64,000 nt of DNA, from NCBI GenBank assembly GCA_016802295.1, contig JAESIW010000207.1, positions 451,978 to 515,977 of the forward strand, given 5' to 3'. Below, piece after piece: positions 45,113-55,718 of the stretch; within the stretch, counting starts at the first letter, position 1; every line of letters starts with the position of its first letter. This stretch comes from Brachionus rotundiformis (Eukaryota > Rotifera > Eurotatoria > Ploima > Brachionidae). Both the position numbers and the translations under genes were made by a program. The notes under the pieces were generated by a model that ran no database searches, was not told where the DNA came from, and was given only the letters and a program-made list of their open reading frames with translations.

Positions 45113-48100
45113 ATTTATTGTTCATATCGATTTGATGATTCCGTTTTTACATATAAAAGTAATACATACTTAATAGAACAAAAATGTTTTGCGGAGGATT
45201 ACGCAGTGGTAAAATTTAATTTTTATTTTAAGCCTCTTTTAAACTATCTTATTAAGTATGATTTTAATAATAATTCATATAGTCTCACTTTCTTTGAGGA
45301 AGAGACCAAAACATCTCGTATAATATGTCGTTCGACCGTTCCAATTTCATGTGAAGATCCTTCTCAATCAGACTGCTTTTTGAAATTCTCTCTTCAATAT
45401 AAAAATGCAGTTACCATCGATCGTGTTCTTGTAAAGCAGTGCTCAAATGTTTCAATTGGTATATATAGTTGTGCTCCAGATGTCAAATTGTTAAAGCCTT
45501 CTTTTACTTGGGGGCAAGATAATTGGCAAATATCTTGGGAAATAGGTGTTAGCTTGGAATCAAAAAATCTGAACTTTAGAGAAGAAGTTTATGATATAGA
45601 AATTTTGACAAATAAAGATTCATCAAATTTAAGACCATTTTTTAAAGACTTTAAACTTCCTTCAATTAAGGTATATCAAAAAAATCAAAAAATTATATAT
45701 TGAAATTTATTTTATATTTTAGGTCAAATTCATTCCTTCTAGACGTCCACTTAATAATTTTGCAACGTGCTTCAATGATCCTCATTGTATGACATTTGAT
45801 CGAAAGTATTTAATATTTATTAAACTTAATTGTTAAATTTTAATTAATCTTTATTAGATGGTTTGAATTGCAACAACCAGGAGAATATGTCATGTATGAA
45901 AATATCGAAACTGAAACAAGAGTATTTTAATCTACTTTTTAAAGAAATTTAATATTAATCATATTTCATAGATCCATTTGATAAACACACGGTGCTCCCC
46001 TTTTAATTCAAATTCTCCTGAATGGACACCTCCATACTGCTTAAATAAAATTTATATTCAGTATTTCTATGAAATTATTAAAATAGACATTTCATATGGA
46101 ATGATCTATTACTCAAATTTAAAAAAAAATATTTTTGATGAAACAATTTTATTTGGTACAAATAATCAAGTTGAAAATGATTTAGACTCTATTATTATAA
46201 AGACGTCTGGATATGGTTTCGAAATTACCACTGGTTATGGTCTTGTAATTAGGATTTATGGCTATCTTTACTTTTACCGATTGTATATCAATAGATTTGA
46301 TATAATTCCAGCTAAAGGTGATCGAGGAAAAATTGATGGACTTTTTTCCAATTGGGATGGTAAATTTTCAAATGATTTGACTCAATTGAAATCTGGAGAA
46401 GAGACCTCCAACGTTAGCCAAGTTTTTGCAAGTTATAAGTAAATAAGATATTTTCTTCTTATTATTAAACTTATTTAACTTTTTAAGAGCAAATAATGAT
46501 AATATTCCAAGTCTTGACAATAACTTCTATCCCTTTAATGCAACAAAAATAGAGCTTTCTCATAAATTCTGCTCTATGTTGACAACAAATCAAATAACAT
46601 CAACTCAAAAAGCTAATTGCTTTAATGGACGAAACCAGGAATTTTTTGTTCAAATATCAAATAGATTAACTAAGTATTATCTAAATCTACCGTATTCCCT
46701 CGTTCGATTATGCTGCACTACAAGCTAAGACATACATATTAAAATAATAAATTAAGAATTTTTTAGCATGAGTGAGATGTACTTTGTTGGATGCCGCAAA
46801 AGCTGGTAGCTTAGATTATGGTGCAGCATAATCGAACGAGGGAATACGGTAATTAGAGATAATATAATTGAAAAAAAATTAATTTTTAGGCCAAAAACAA
46901 ATGGAATGATATCATTGAACAAAAAATTATTTCAAACAAACATTCCTGAATTTTTTCATATAAGTCATGGACCAAAAATTGTAATATTATAAACCTCATT
47001 TATTTTAAAAAAAGCAAATTATATAGTAAAAATTTGATTTAGAGCAATATATTAGAATATTAATAGCTTTTTTGTCTTATATTTTAGATTTAGAATTTTA
47101 TAAAAAATATCCTTCAATTCCTATTCAAGAGCTTAAGAAATAATTTTTTAAATATATTTTTATAGGGTCGAAATTCAGAGAATCAAGTCAGAAATGAGAC
47201 ATGTAATAAATTAGGAACAAATATCAATGCGTCATTATCTGATCAATTTGACTTACAAATGATGAAAAAAAATTGTGAACGTGATATTTTTCTTGACCCA
47301 GTAAGTTTAAAATTATTTCATTTGTAATTCGTTTTTTTTATTAATCAAAAGGAAACTGACTATACAATCGGATACAAAAATGATGTGAATAATATTGTGG
47401 TAGAATTGGCAAAAAACGATGCTAATAACATGAATATTTCAGTAGATGGAACATTATCTGTTTCAATTGAATTAGCACAAATGTGTCCAAATAATTGTAG
47501 TGGTCATGGTTCCTGTTCCAATTTAGGTGTTTGTGAATGCAATGACAATTACGAAGGAGCTGACTGCTCTCTATATTTATTTGACATACCTGAAATAACT
47601 GGCCTAATTTCAAATTCTACTTGGGATTTATCCCAAGAACCTTTCGAAGGTTTTATCTTTAATGCAATAAAATTTATTTTGTCAAATAGCAAATCAAGTC
47701 TTAAATATAGTATATATGTGAGTAAAACTTTATTTCTTAAGCTTTCTTTATTTGGAATTTTCATCTTAATTAATTTAAAAACTAGTATCCTGATAAAAAC
47801 AACTTGACACAAAATGGATTATTATCTCCTTTAAAGATTAGTATTTCTTCATTTTACGCAAATTTTAGCCTTGTCAGTACTAAAAGTGATTATTTTTTTA
47901 CAAAATTTGAATTGACAAATGATGGAACTTCCTTCAGCAATTCTACATTCATTACTGTAGCCAATTTAAAACAATTTGCGTGTGCAAATTTAACATGTGT
48001 GCCTTTGGTAAGCTTTTTTTTCTCGCTTCGCCATTTTAGTTTATTTTACCTTTAAAAAAGACTGACAGCTCTTCAAGCACTTTATCCTCCACTTTGCCAA

Positions 48101-48174
48101 CTACAATAATTACAAATTCCCAAAATATACAAACTACTGTAAACTATATCTTAAAAAATAATCTTAATTTTTAA
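45113..48174 (+). CDS. VWD and EGF domain protein (VWDE-like), N-terminus uncertain
   Basis: Ten exons in continuous phase: 45113-45670, 45723-45805, 45858-45921, 45972-46438, 46488-46673, 46890-46980, 47166-47300, 47352-47717, 47786-48007 and 48061-48174, 761 residues. A Cys-containing N-terminal region (NVSIGIYSCAPD; DNWQISWEIGV) precedes a von Willebrand D domain. The VWD starts CFNDPHCMTFDRKWFELQQP and EYVMYEN, and ends with GDRGKIDGLFSNWDGKFSNDL. An EGF-like domain (CPNNCSGHGSCSNLGVCECN) follows, then a beta-rich segment and a Ser/Thr-rich end. This order is that of VWDE-type extracellular proteins. No signal peptide precedes 45113, and the exon starts at a strong acceptor (T-tract then AG), so an upstream exon must exist. 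The nearest one is protease C. Intron 46674-46889 contains a MITE. Confidence 0.75.
46688..46851. mobile_element. 164-bp MITE with 31-bp perfect inverted ends
   Basis: The first 31 bases (TACCGTATTCCCTCGTTCGA...) and the last 31 bases are exact reverse complements. The match continues imperfectly for about ten more bases (CTAAG/CTTAG). The ends carry TA, as in a TA target-site duplication of Tc1/mariner-type elements. The interior is about 80 bases and non-coding. It sits inside an intron of the VWD/EGF gene and does not disturb the splice sites. Confidence 0.9.
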
Positions 48175-49314
48175 CTTTTTTATAAAGATTACGACTCAAA
48201 ATAATGGCTGTGATAAAATCAAATCAACCATTCCATTCATGTTTTTTTTTATTTTCTTTAAGCTTTGATTTTTAAGAATTGAGTTAAATAATTTAATCAA
48301 TATTAGAACATTAATGAATTATTTAAATAAAATAAGTTAATTTACTTTTCTGAGATTATCTTTTAAATTTTAATATTTTTTTCTGGAAAATTAAAATTAT
48401 GCCAAAGAATTAATAGAAAAATTTAAATAAATGGGCTTAACTGAATAACTTAATCGAGTCTGTCGCTAAATAAAAAAGAGATAATTACTTATTTCGATAT
48501 TTATCAAAAAAATAGCCCATTTTAGTTAAATGTATTAACATTTTAACAACTCTAACAGGATAAAAGTGCTGAATGCAGACCTAGGAAACTGGTCTATCTT
48601 GCAGAGATTTTACTGCGGTTACATAACCGGACTATCTTTGACAATCAAAAAGAATTGCCAATGATTATTAATGATTACGCGAATCAATTAGTCAAGATTA
48701 GTTAGAATTTTTTATGATTAAAAGACCGCCTCAAGGGATCCAAACATTAAAAGATAATATTAAAATCTTATCAAAACAATTTTTCTTCAATTTTTTGATA
48801 AAGTTGAAAATTTGAATAGAAAGATTTTTAAAGAAAATTTTAAAATGTGATCTTATCTTCTGATATATAAGCTAGAAACATAAGTAAGTTACAAATTGAA
48901 GATTTTATAAAACCAATATAAAAAATCTAGAAAAAAATCAGGCTAACTACGAAACATGGTAGCATATAGTCTTGGTTTGGTATCTTTTAACATTTTATTG
49001 AATAAAAACTAATTATTTAAATAAAAGTCTATTATTTTAGTTTCAAAATAATATTAGAATTTTCAAATTTTTTTAGGGCATAATAATTTCATGATTCAAT
49101 TCTTTAGACCAATTTGATGAAAAAATTAGATTTAAAATTTTTTTATTTAAAATTTGATTCTTGATAAACAACTGTTTTGAAATATTTATTTGAAATGGTT
49201 TAAAGATTTAAAATGTTTTCAAATTTTATTAACTATTTTATTTATCATATTAATTTAAATATTATGACAGTTATTTTTTAAAAAAATAGACTATTTAGTT
49301 CAATCTCTATTTTC
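48175..49314. other. Spacer with a possible orphan terminal exon
   Basis: At 48559-48705 the plus strand has an open frame preceded by TCTAACAG. It reads DKSAECRPRKLVYLAEILLR and continues to a TAG after LVKIS. Its composition is coding-like. It could be the last exon of an eroded gene or of an alternative VWD/EGF transcript. I recognise no family. The rest is AT-rich and silent. Confidence 0.35.
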
Positions 49315-50470
49315 ATGAAAAATAAGATTTTATTATTTACAGCTGTTTTTATTTTTCTAAATAATACTCTTTTTTATAGGTGAGTATCTTATAATTTAAT
49401 ATACTTTAAATTTGTACACAAATGATATTTTATATACTTTGATAAATTCTATCAGATAAAGTTTTAAAATATTATGTACCATCTTGGCAAAACAATGGAA
49501 GTTCTACTTTTTTTTTAATTCAAATTCAAATTTGGTCTAAAAAGCAATAAAAAATATCAATTGAATAATAACAATACAACTGACAAAATCACTATGAAAT
49601 CATTGACAATTATAGTTGTCATGGCTGGATCGATAAAATTTGCTATGGCTGGTGGCCTTACACAAGTGGAAATAAATTGTTTGATCCAAAAAAGAATCAA
49701 TTAATTCCAAGAGGTATAAATGTAGCAGGCGCTGACTGGGATACCTCATTTAAACCAAGTGTATTCATGAAAATAGTGGCAAAAACTGGAGGCAATTCAG
49801 TGCGAATTTTAAGGTAAAAAGACAGTGAAATCAAATCAAAGGTCTTGAATGACAAAAATTATGTGAATGCCATTAAGTAAGCGATCAACAATAAACTTGT
49901 TCCAATAGTTCATTTTTGAATGGAATTTGGAAAAATTGACGATGCTAACTGAGACATAAGGGATTATTTAAGAGTGGGTATCGAAATTAAATCTTTTGAG
50001 CAAAGATGGGGAAAAGACAGGGCTTTTAATGACCAAGCTTGTCATAAAGTCTGACATTTTTTGGTTTGCTGAAGATGCCATTATATCTTTGTCAGAAAAT
50101 CTGTCTAAAAAATTTAATGTTTTTTGGAGAGATGAGAAACCAAATTACAGTATTTTATCTATTTTATTTGCTATTTATTTATTTATTTTTTAATTCAATA
50201 TCAAAGACTGAACGCCTTATGACACGAATTTGCTAGACAGTATTGTCAAAAATAATATTCCACTAATGCTTGGCGAATTCTCAAAAAAACATCCAGACAC
50301 CAATAAATAAAGAAAAATACATAAATTCACCCAAAATTGTGAAATCAATTTGGCATAAATTCAGTACTTAATTAATTAACTTCATTGAAAGATAGCAGAA
50401 TAGGTTGGTATGATTGACAATTTAAAGGTAACAGTGTATTCAATGGAATTTACTAGTGTAAAACATTGGA
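49315..50470 (+). pseudogene. GH5-like glycosidase (cellulase/mannanase type) pseudogene
   Basis: An ATG at 49315 opens a signal-peptide-like exon (KNKILLFTAVFIFLNNT) with a GTGAGT donor. Downstream, in shifting frames, come GNKLFDPKKNQLIPRGINVAG, ADWDTSFKPSVFMKIVAKTG, GNSVRI, INNKLVPIVHF, DIRDYL, then PLMLGEFSKKHPDT and GWYD..FKGN. This is the order expected for a GH5 catalytic barrel: the N-terminal IRGxN strand, NSVRI, the VPI-x-H strand, the catalytic Glu in GEF, and the G-W-x-x-W-x-G-N end. Many stops and frameshifts interrupt it, and the NEW motif with the acid/base Glu is not seen. GH5 genes in small invertebrates are often of microbial origin. It is a dead gene. Confidence 0.65.
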
Positions 50471-50644
50471 TATAAATTATAACCATCATAAAGGACCCTT
50501 ATGATCCTAATCACTCCCTCAGGTTCCGGCTAATGGCTTTCAAGCAGGCATACTTAAGTCATTTATAGCTAGACACTTATTTTAGTCCTCCCACAGATAT
50601 CCTTAAATTTATCAAAGAGTTCCCCTAGCTAAGAACTTCTAACG
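50471..50644. other. Short spacer
   Basis: A less AT-rich stretch (CCTTATGATCCTAATCACTC region) between the GH5 relic and the inverted-repeat element. It may be more mobile DNA, and no feature can be named. Confidence 0.35.
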
Positions 50645-52103
50645 GGTGCCCAATAATGCTTGTCCTAAACTTTAATTATTTAAAAAAATATCATGTAATA
50701 GAGATAAACTAATGAAATTTTACAGTATTATACGAAATTTTATCTACTTTTCAAAAATAATCATATTTTTTTAAATTATTTATTTTTTTCCCAAGTCCAG
50801 CCAGTAAGTGTCATGTATAATCCTTGGCAAAATTGTCCTAGGTGGTTTACAAAATTCGATTATCACTTTGATATATCTATTTGTACAGAATTTAATCTTG
50901 ATTAAAATGAGCCATAGCTTGATTAATAGACACTATTCCTAATATTGATTGACTATGTCATTAAGAAAACAATTGTTAGTGCGAGAGGTATTCAATGCAG
51001 ATTAACTGCAAAACTTGAAGACTTAGACTTTGCGGACGATCTGGTGCTAATATCTAGTACAGAAGCAGATAAGCATATGAAGACGCAAGACTTGGCGAAC
51101 AACGCTAAACCAACCGGACTCGAAATTAATGGAGCCAAAACGAAAGTCATGTGCATAAACACCAAATTAGATACCCTGATCACCATCGATGGTACACAAA
51201 TCGAGTGTGTAAATGAATTCACATACCTAGGTAGCACTATCAGTACAACTTTGGGAACACACAGAGACATTAAGAATAGACTTGCTAAAGCAAAGAGTGT
51301 CTTTGCTATACTCCGACCAGCATGGAAATCAAAAAGCTACAGCAAGGAAACAAAACTTAAACTATACAACAGTGTAGTAAAAGCAACATTGATGTACGGA
51401 AGTGAATGTTGGGGGATGAGTGAATCTGACAGAAAAAGCCTTAACACGTTCCATACTGGAAGCCTGCGGAGGATTCTCAGGATACACTGGCCTGAGACAC
51501 TGTCGAATGCTGACCTGTACAGAAGGACAAAAACAGAGCCATTAAGTCAATGCATCAAGAACAAAAGGCTTCGATGGCTCGGACATTTACTTAGAATGAA
51601 AGATACACGGATACCAAAAAGGGCCCTCCAATGGACACCGAAAAGGCGACGTAAGGTAGGACGACCAGCAGTAACATGGAGGTCAACAATCATGAAAGAG
51701 CTCACCGAAATGGGAATGACATGGGGAGAAGCAAGGGTGAAGGCAAAAGATCGACTTGAGTGGAAATCAAAAGTAATGACCCTATGCTCCACAAGAGTGA
51801 ATAAGGAAAAAAAAAATTGATTAAAAAACATCAAAATTTTACAATTTCTTGAATAAGTGAAAGCTTTCCAGCTTTTAAATAATATCTTTTATTTTTGTAA
51901 ACCACCTAGGACAATTTTGCCAAGGATTATACATGACACTTACTGGCTGGACATGGGAAAAAAATAAATAATTTAAAAAAATATGATTATTTTTGAAAAG
52001 TAGATAAAATTTCGTATAATACTGTAAAATTTCATTAGTTTATCTCTATTACATGATATTTTTTTAAATAATTAAAGTTTAGGACAAGCATTATTGGACA
52101 CCT
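50645..52103. mobile_element. Long inverted-repeat element enclosing an RT fragment
   Basis: The ends 50645-50854 and 51893-52103 are reverse complements over about 210 bases with roughly three to five mismatches (for example CCCAAGTCC against CCCATGTCC). Both contain AATAATGCTTGTCCTAAACT outermost and GTCCTAGGTGGTTTACAAAA innermost. Between them is a plus-strand RT fragment. Long inverted ends are a mark of fold-back DNA elements and not of LINEs, so this is best read as a fold-back or MITE-like element with a nested truncated LINE. Confidence 0.85.
50945..51820 (+). CDS. RTE-like LINE reverse transcriptase, C-terminal part
   Basis: An open frame of 291 residues with no stop. It starts inside the RT domain: LDFADDLVLIS is RT motif C with its catalytic Asp pair. 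ECVNEFTYLGSTIS is motif D/E, ATLMYGSECWGM marks the thumb, and RLRWLGHLLRM and RRRKVGRPAVTW form the C-terminal region common in RTE/Craniata-like LINEs. The fingers, motif A and B, and the endonuclease are missing, so it is 5'-truncated and cannot work alone. It is followed by an A-rich run. The frame is surprisingly intact, implying recent insertion. Confidence 0.8.
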   Translation: MIDYVIKKTIVSARGIQCRLTAKLEDLDFADDLVLISSTEADKHMKTQDLANNAKPTGLEINGAKTKVMCINTKLDTLITIDGTQIECVNEFTYLGSTISTTLGTHRDIKNRLAKAKSVFAILRPAWKSKSYSKETKLKLYNSVVKATLMYGSECWGMSESDRKSLNTFHTGSLRRILRIHWPETLSNADLYRRTKTEPLSQCIKNKRLRWLGHLLRMKDTRIPKRALQWTPKRRRKVGRPAVTWRSTIMKELTEMGMTWGEARVKAKDRLEWKSKVMTLCSTRVNKEKKN

Positions 52104-52963
52104 GTTATTATAAAAGGATAGAGACTTAGTTGTAGCCAAGTTGACGTTATTACCACAAGAAACAATCAAAAAATTTTAAGGCTCAAATTGATAGAGAAAT
52201 ATTCAGACTAAATTCATAAAGACTGAAGTAGCTTTAAAGGCTAAGCGCAAGACTTGTATAGGTAAAGAGAACTAATACTGCTAATTTAAATTCACAAATT
52301 TTTGTCAACAACCTCTTAAAGATCAGTTAATTAGGTAAAAAACAATGAAACACCAAATTAAAAAAAACAGCTACCATGTCCTTAAATCATTCGATAGCCC
52401 TTTCTAAATTCCTCCTTATCTTGTAAACCGATCTTTGAACATGGCGAGGAATTTTACTCCAGTTCAACAGTTCAAAAATTGAAAAGTATTATATAAATAT
52501 ATTTGTTAATAATAATATATGGTTTTTATAATTTTTCTTCTAGAAATAAGTTTGAAATAATAATAAATTTTAATCAATTTCATATCCATTTTATTAGCTT
52601 AAAAGTTAATTTTGAGTTAAAAATTTATTTCAGAATGGACGAATTTATTCCATTATTAAGACTTCTATCTTTATAGTTTGATAATTAAAAGATATAATAA
52701 ATTTTTCTAGATAAACGAAGAAATTTTTAACTCATTCAAATTTATTTAAATTTATAATGTGCTGAATATTTCAAAAATAAATGTAATATTTTTTTGAAGT
52801 TGTTTAATGTCCTTTTTATTCCAAGTTTATTTGATTATTTTTATTAAAGTTATTTTAATTTTCTGCTTCTTGATTTTTAGTTATGAAATTTTTACGAATG
52901 AAATAACAAAATAAATACATGTATCTTAATTACTTTTTTATCCAAAATTTATAATTTGAATTC
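52104..52963. other. AT-rich spacer
   Basis: I see no gene here. A short open stretch near 52130-52260 is not recognisable. Confidence 0.5.
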
Positions 52964-53142
52964 TTCATTTCCCAATTTATTTTTAATTTACCATGTTGTC
53001 ATTTTTCAAAACTAAAATATTAAACTAATTTCATCGCAATAAAGATTTTACATTTAATTATATTTTAATGAGAGAAAATGTTAAAAATTTTATTTAGATA
53101 ACAATTTAAAATTAAAATGAAAACATGAAATATCTTTTGATA
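52964..53142. repeat. Direct repeat X, copy 1 (downstream of cyclin C)
   Basis: The sequence from TTCATTTCCCA through TTTACCATGTTGTCATTTTT to GAAATATCTTTTGA is found again, almost unchanged and in the same orientation, at 55479-55656 just upstream of protease D. It is non-coding. Confidence 0.9.
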
Positions 53143-53445
53143 AAAAATTAATTTAATTATCTATAAAGAAAATTTCACTTGGCCCTGAATTGAAGCTTCA
53201 CTTATAATTTAACTTTCGTAAGTTTAAAACTTTTAAGTGTTGAGATTCACCCTACTAAATACAGATATTTTTTTTTTCACAAATACATCGATTTTATTCT
53301 TTTAAAAACAAATGAAAATTATAATAAAAGAAAATTTAGTTATACAAGTCATTTGATTTATCTTTATTTAAAAACAATTTACAATTTGCTTAAAAAAATT
53401 AACAAATTTATTTTAAATGACAAAAAATAAAATTAGAGAAAATTA

Positions 53446-54496
53446 CTAATGCTGTGCTGAAATATCTTGTGATTGATTTTGCTGCTGATTTATTACATGA
53501 GGTCTTTGGGTCATTTGAGCACTTTGTTGCGAATGTTCGCTAGCGGAACCATTTAATCTTGGTTTACCAATCTTTCCTAATATTTCTTTTATCTTCTCTT
53601 TCTCATCATATGTCTTGAACAAGTCATACAAATACATTATATGCCTGACAACTTCAAACAACTTTTCCATATCCACGTTTAGCTCACTAAACCATTGTTT
53701 GGCATCTTTTTTCAAATGAACACAGGCTATGTGTAAACATCCCAAAGCGATCAAAGATGGTGGATACATCAGACACAAATCAGTTCTTAGCGAGTCATTG
53801 CAAACGCGCCATGCCTGCTGCAACAAGCTCTGATCATCGGAACTCAGGTCGTTTACAAATTGAATTAGTGGCCTATATGGATGATACAAAATCAAGCAAC
53901 AGTCCTTTTTTTCTTATTAAATTTTAAAAAAATGACAATAAAATTTTACCATAACTTCTAAGAGATAAAATTCACATTCCCATATGTGTCCTATTTTGTA
54001 CGGATACTCCTGAGGGAACAAATGAGAATACTTTGTTTTTACTATTCAAAAAAAAGATAACTTTTTTTCTAATTTAGCTGGTAAAGTATACCTAAATTGG
54101 CTGTGACACCTGAAAACCTATGCTGAGAAGGCAGACCAAATTCCTAAGAAGAAAATCAATTGGATTTACTTTTAAGAATATGTTATTTTAAAATACTTCA
54201 ACTTTGGTGGCTAGAAAGAGACAAGTTGGTGCAAGCAAAAATGGATCAATACATTTTAGTGAGTATTTTGAATAAAAACGACGAAAATAGACAGTGGCGG
54301 TTGCGATCACCTGTTGCCTCAGTCGGAGGCTTTCACCAAGGGCTTGAATAAAATTGGCAAAAAAAATCATCAGTTTGTAGTACTCGTCCTCCTTTAAGTT
54401 GAATGCTTGTAAGTCTTTCATGCGATTTAGCATGATATCTTGTGGGTCTAGCAGCCATTGTTGGTAATGAGAACTCATCCAAAAATTGCCTGACAT
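53446..54496 (-). CDS. CCNC: Cyclin C, Mediator kinase module
   Basis: Regulatory cyclin of CDK8/19 in the Mediator kinase module. The exons (high to low) are 54496-54197, 54143-54092, 54041-53950 and 53904-53446, in phase, 300 residues (human CCNC 283). The start MSGNFWMSSHYQQWLLDPQD matches the family N-terminus. LRQQVIATATVYFRRFYSKY and DPFLLAPTCLFLATKVE lie in cyclin box 1. IGHIWECEFYLLEVMDCCLI and YHPYRPL begin box 2, with TDLCLMYPPSLIALGCLHIA in it. The last 40 residues are Gln/Ser-rich, longer than in vertebrates. The ATG at 54496 is chosen by family alignment; a Lys/Ala extension in frame upstream has no ATG. Confidence 0.96.
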
Positions 54497-54650
54497 TTTT
54501 GCCAAAAATTACTTTTAGAAATGAAAATATTTTAAATTTAAAATTCTTAATAATTATATAGTTATTTCTTAAAGTTAAATTAATTTTGATTTATATTTTT
54601 ATATTGCCAAAATTTTCAATCAAATGGCTATTTGATGTTTGGTTAATATT
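54442..54650. repeat. Direct repeat Y, copy 1 (5' end of cyclin C)
   Basis: From TATCTTGTGGGTCTAGCAGC onward, this stretch covers the first about 55 coding bases of cyclin C and its 5' flank. It recurs at 59452-59640 in the same orientation with only small changes, including loss of about 16 bases near 54605. Confidence 0.9.
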
Positions 54651-55149
54651 AAAAAAGCAAGATAAAATACAAAAAAATTTCATTAAAAAGGATATGGGGC
54701 AATATTTGATGGTAAAATGTAATATGTCTTAAAAATTTGAATGTGCTGATTTAGATAATGTAAAATTTACGAGGACAAGAGGATTAAACGATTTAAAAAA
54801 ATTATTTTATTCTATAATATATTATTTTAGAAACTATTTTAAAGAAAAAGTACAAAATCAAAAAAAATTTTGAATGATTAGATTTATTTTTTTAGTGGAA
54901 AAAAAATTTTTAAATGATGAAATCAAATTTTATTACAAAATAATTATTACATTTAAAAGTTTGTAAGTTTTGATAAATCAAAATTATTCAGTGTATCTAC
55001 CAAAATATAGGCTTTGCGAAACTTGAAATAGGTTTATGACAATTTTTCTCCAAAGATTTTAATAGCTGCATAAAAACAGATGACTCAAACTTTGACCATA
55101 GTATAAACTGTTCTGAGTTCTGGATTGCGAGAGGCGGAAAGGACTAAAC
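54651..55149. other. AT-rich spacer
   Basis: I see no gene here. The end of the segment becomes less AT-rich where the LINE endonuclease fragment begins. Confidence 0.5.
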
Positions 55150-55490
55150 AATGGAGCTTATATTTCCTTTTGATAAGGGACTTGATCTTGTCTTTGGTCC
55201 ATTAGGAACAAAGACGCTTGTGAGTGGTAAAGCGACGAGTTGGGATAGCGATGCAAGAGGCATAGTTAAGCGACTCGACCACTTGGTTATAGTTAAAGTT
55301 TACATCGTCGTTAAGTTCAGGAAGATATTACTAATAGTGTTGAGGAATTCAAGGCTAGGATGGCGACCTTTGTTTGTGCAGAAACCGCCTTCATGGTTCA
55401 AGTTGATGTCGGAGAGGTTAAAGTCACCGGCCACGAGAAGACTTTTGGACAAAGCCGAACTGCACAGGTCGGTCGGGATTCATTTCCCAT
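55150..55490 (-). mobile_element. LINE endonuclease fragment
   Basis: Read on the minus strand, there is an APE-type endonuclease stretch LLVAGDFNLSDINLNHEGGF, with the GDFN motif of this nuclease family, followed by HPSLEFLNTISNIFLNL and then a stop. The composition is distinctly less AT-rich than the surroundings. A 130-codon plus-strand frame over the same bases is its shadow. It ends where direct repeat X copy 2 begins. Confidence 0.7.
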
Positions 55491-55656
55491 TTTATTTTAA
55501 ATTTACCATGTTGTCATTTTTCAAAACTAAAATATTAAACTAATTTCATCGCAATAAAGATTTTACATTTAATTATATTTTAATGAGAGAAAATGTTAAA
55601 AATTTTATTTAGATAACAATTTAAAATTAAAATGAAAACATGAAATATCTTTTGAA
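55479..55656. repeat. Direct repeat X, copy 2 (upstream of protease D)
   Basis: Near-identical to 52964-53142 in the same orientation. It ends at GAAATATCTTTTGA, 20 bases before the TATA box of protease D. Confidence 0.9.
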
Positions 55657-55676
55657 TTTCATCCAACTAATTTTAT

Positions 55677-55683
55677 TATAAAA
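55677..55683 (+). promoter_or_regulatory. TATA box of protease D
   Basis: TATAAAA 36 bases before the ATG, followed by AATGAATACATTT as in proteases A and E. Confidence 0.65.
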
Positions 55684-55718
55684 TCAATCAAAAAAATGAA
55701 TACATTTACCCTAAAAAT

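Noticed and set aside
45206..45232. A 24-nt intron inside the first VWD/EGF exon (GTAAAATTT...TTTTAAG)
   Set aside because: It is shorter than any other intron in the window and its length is a multiple of three with no stop, so reading through is more likely.
55151..55543. A 130-codon plus-strand frame upstream of protease D
   Set aside because: The opposite strand carries a recognisable LINE endonuclease with GDFN, and the plus-strand translation has no family resemblance.
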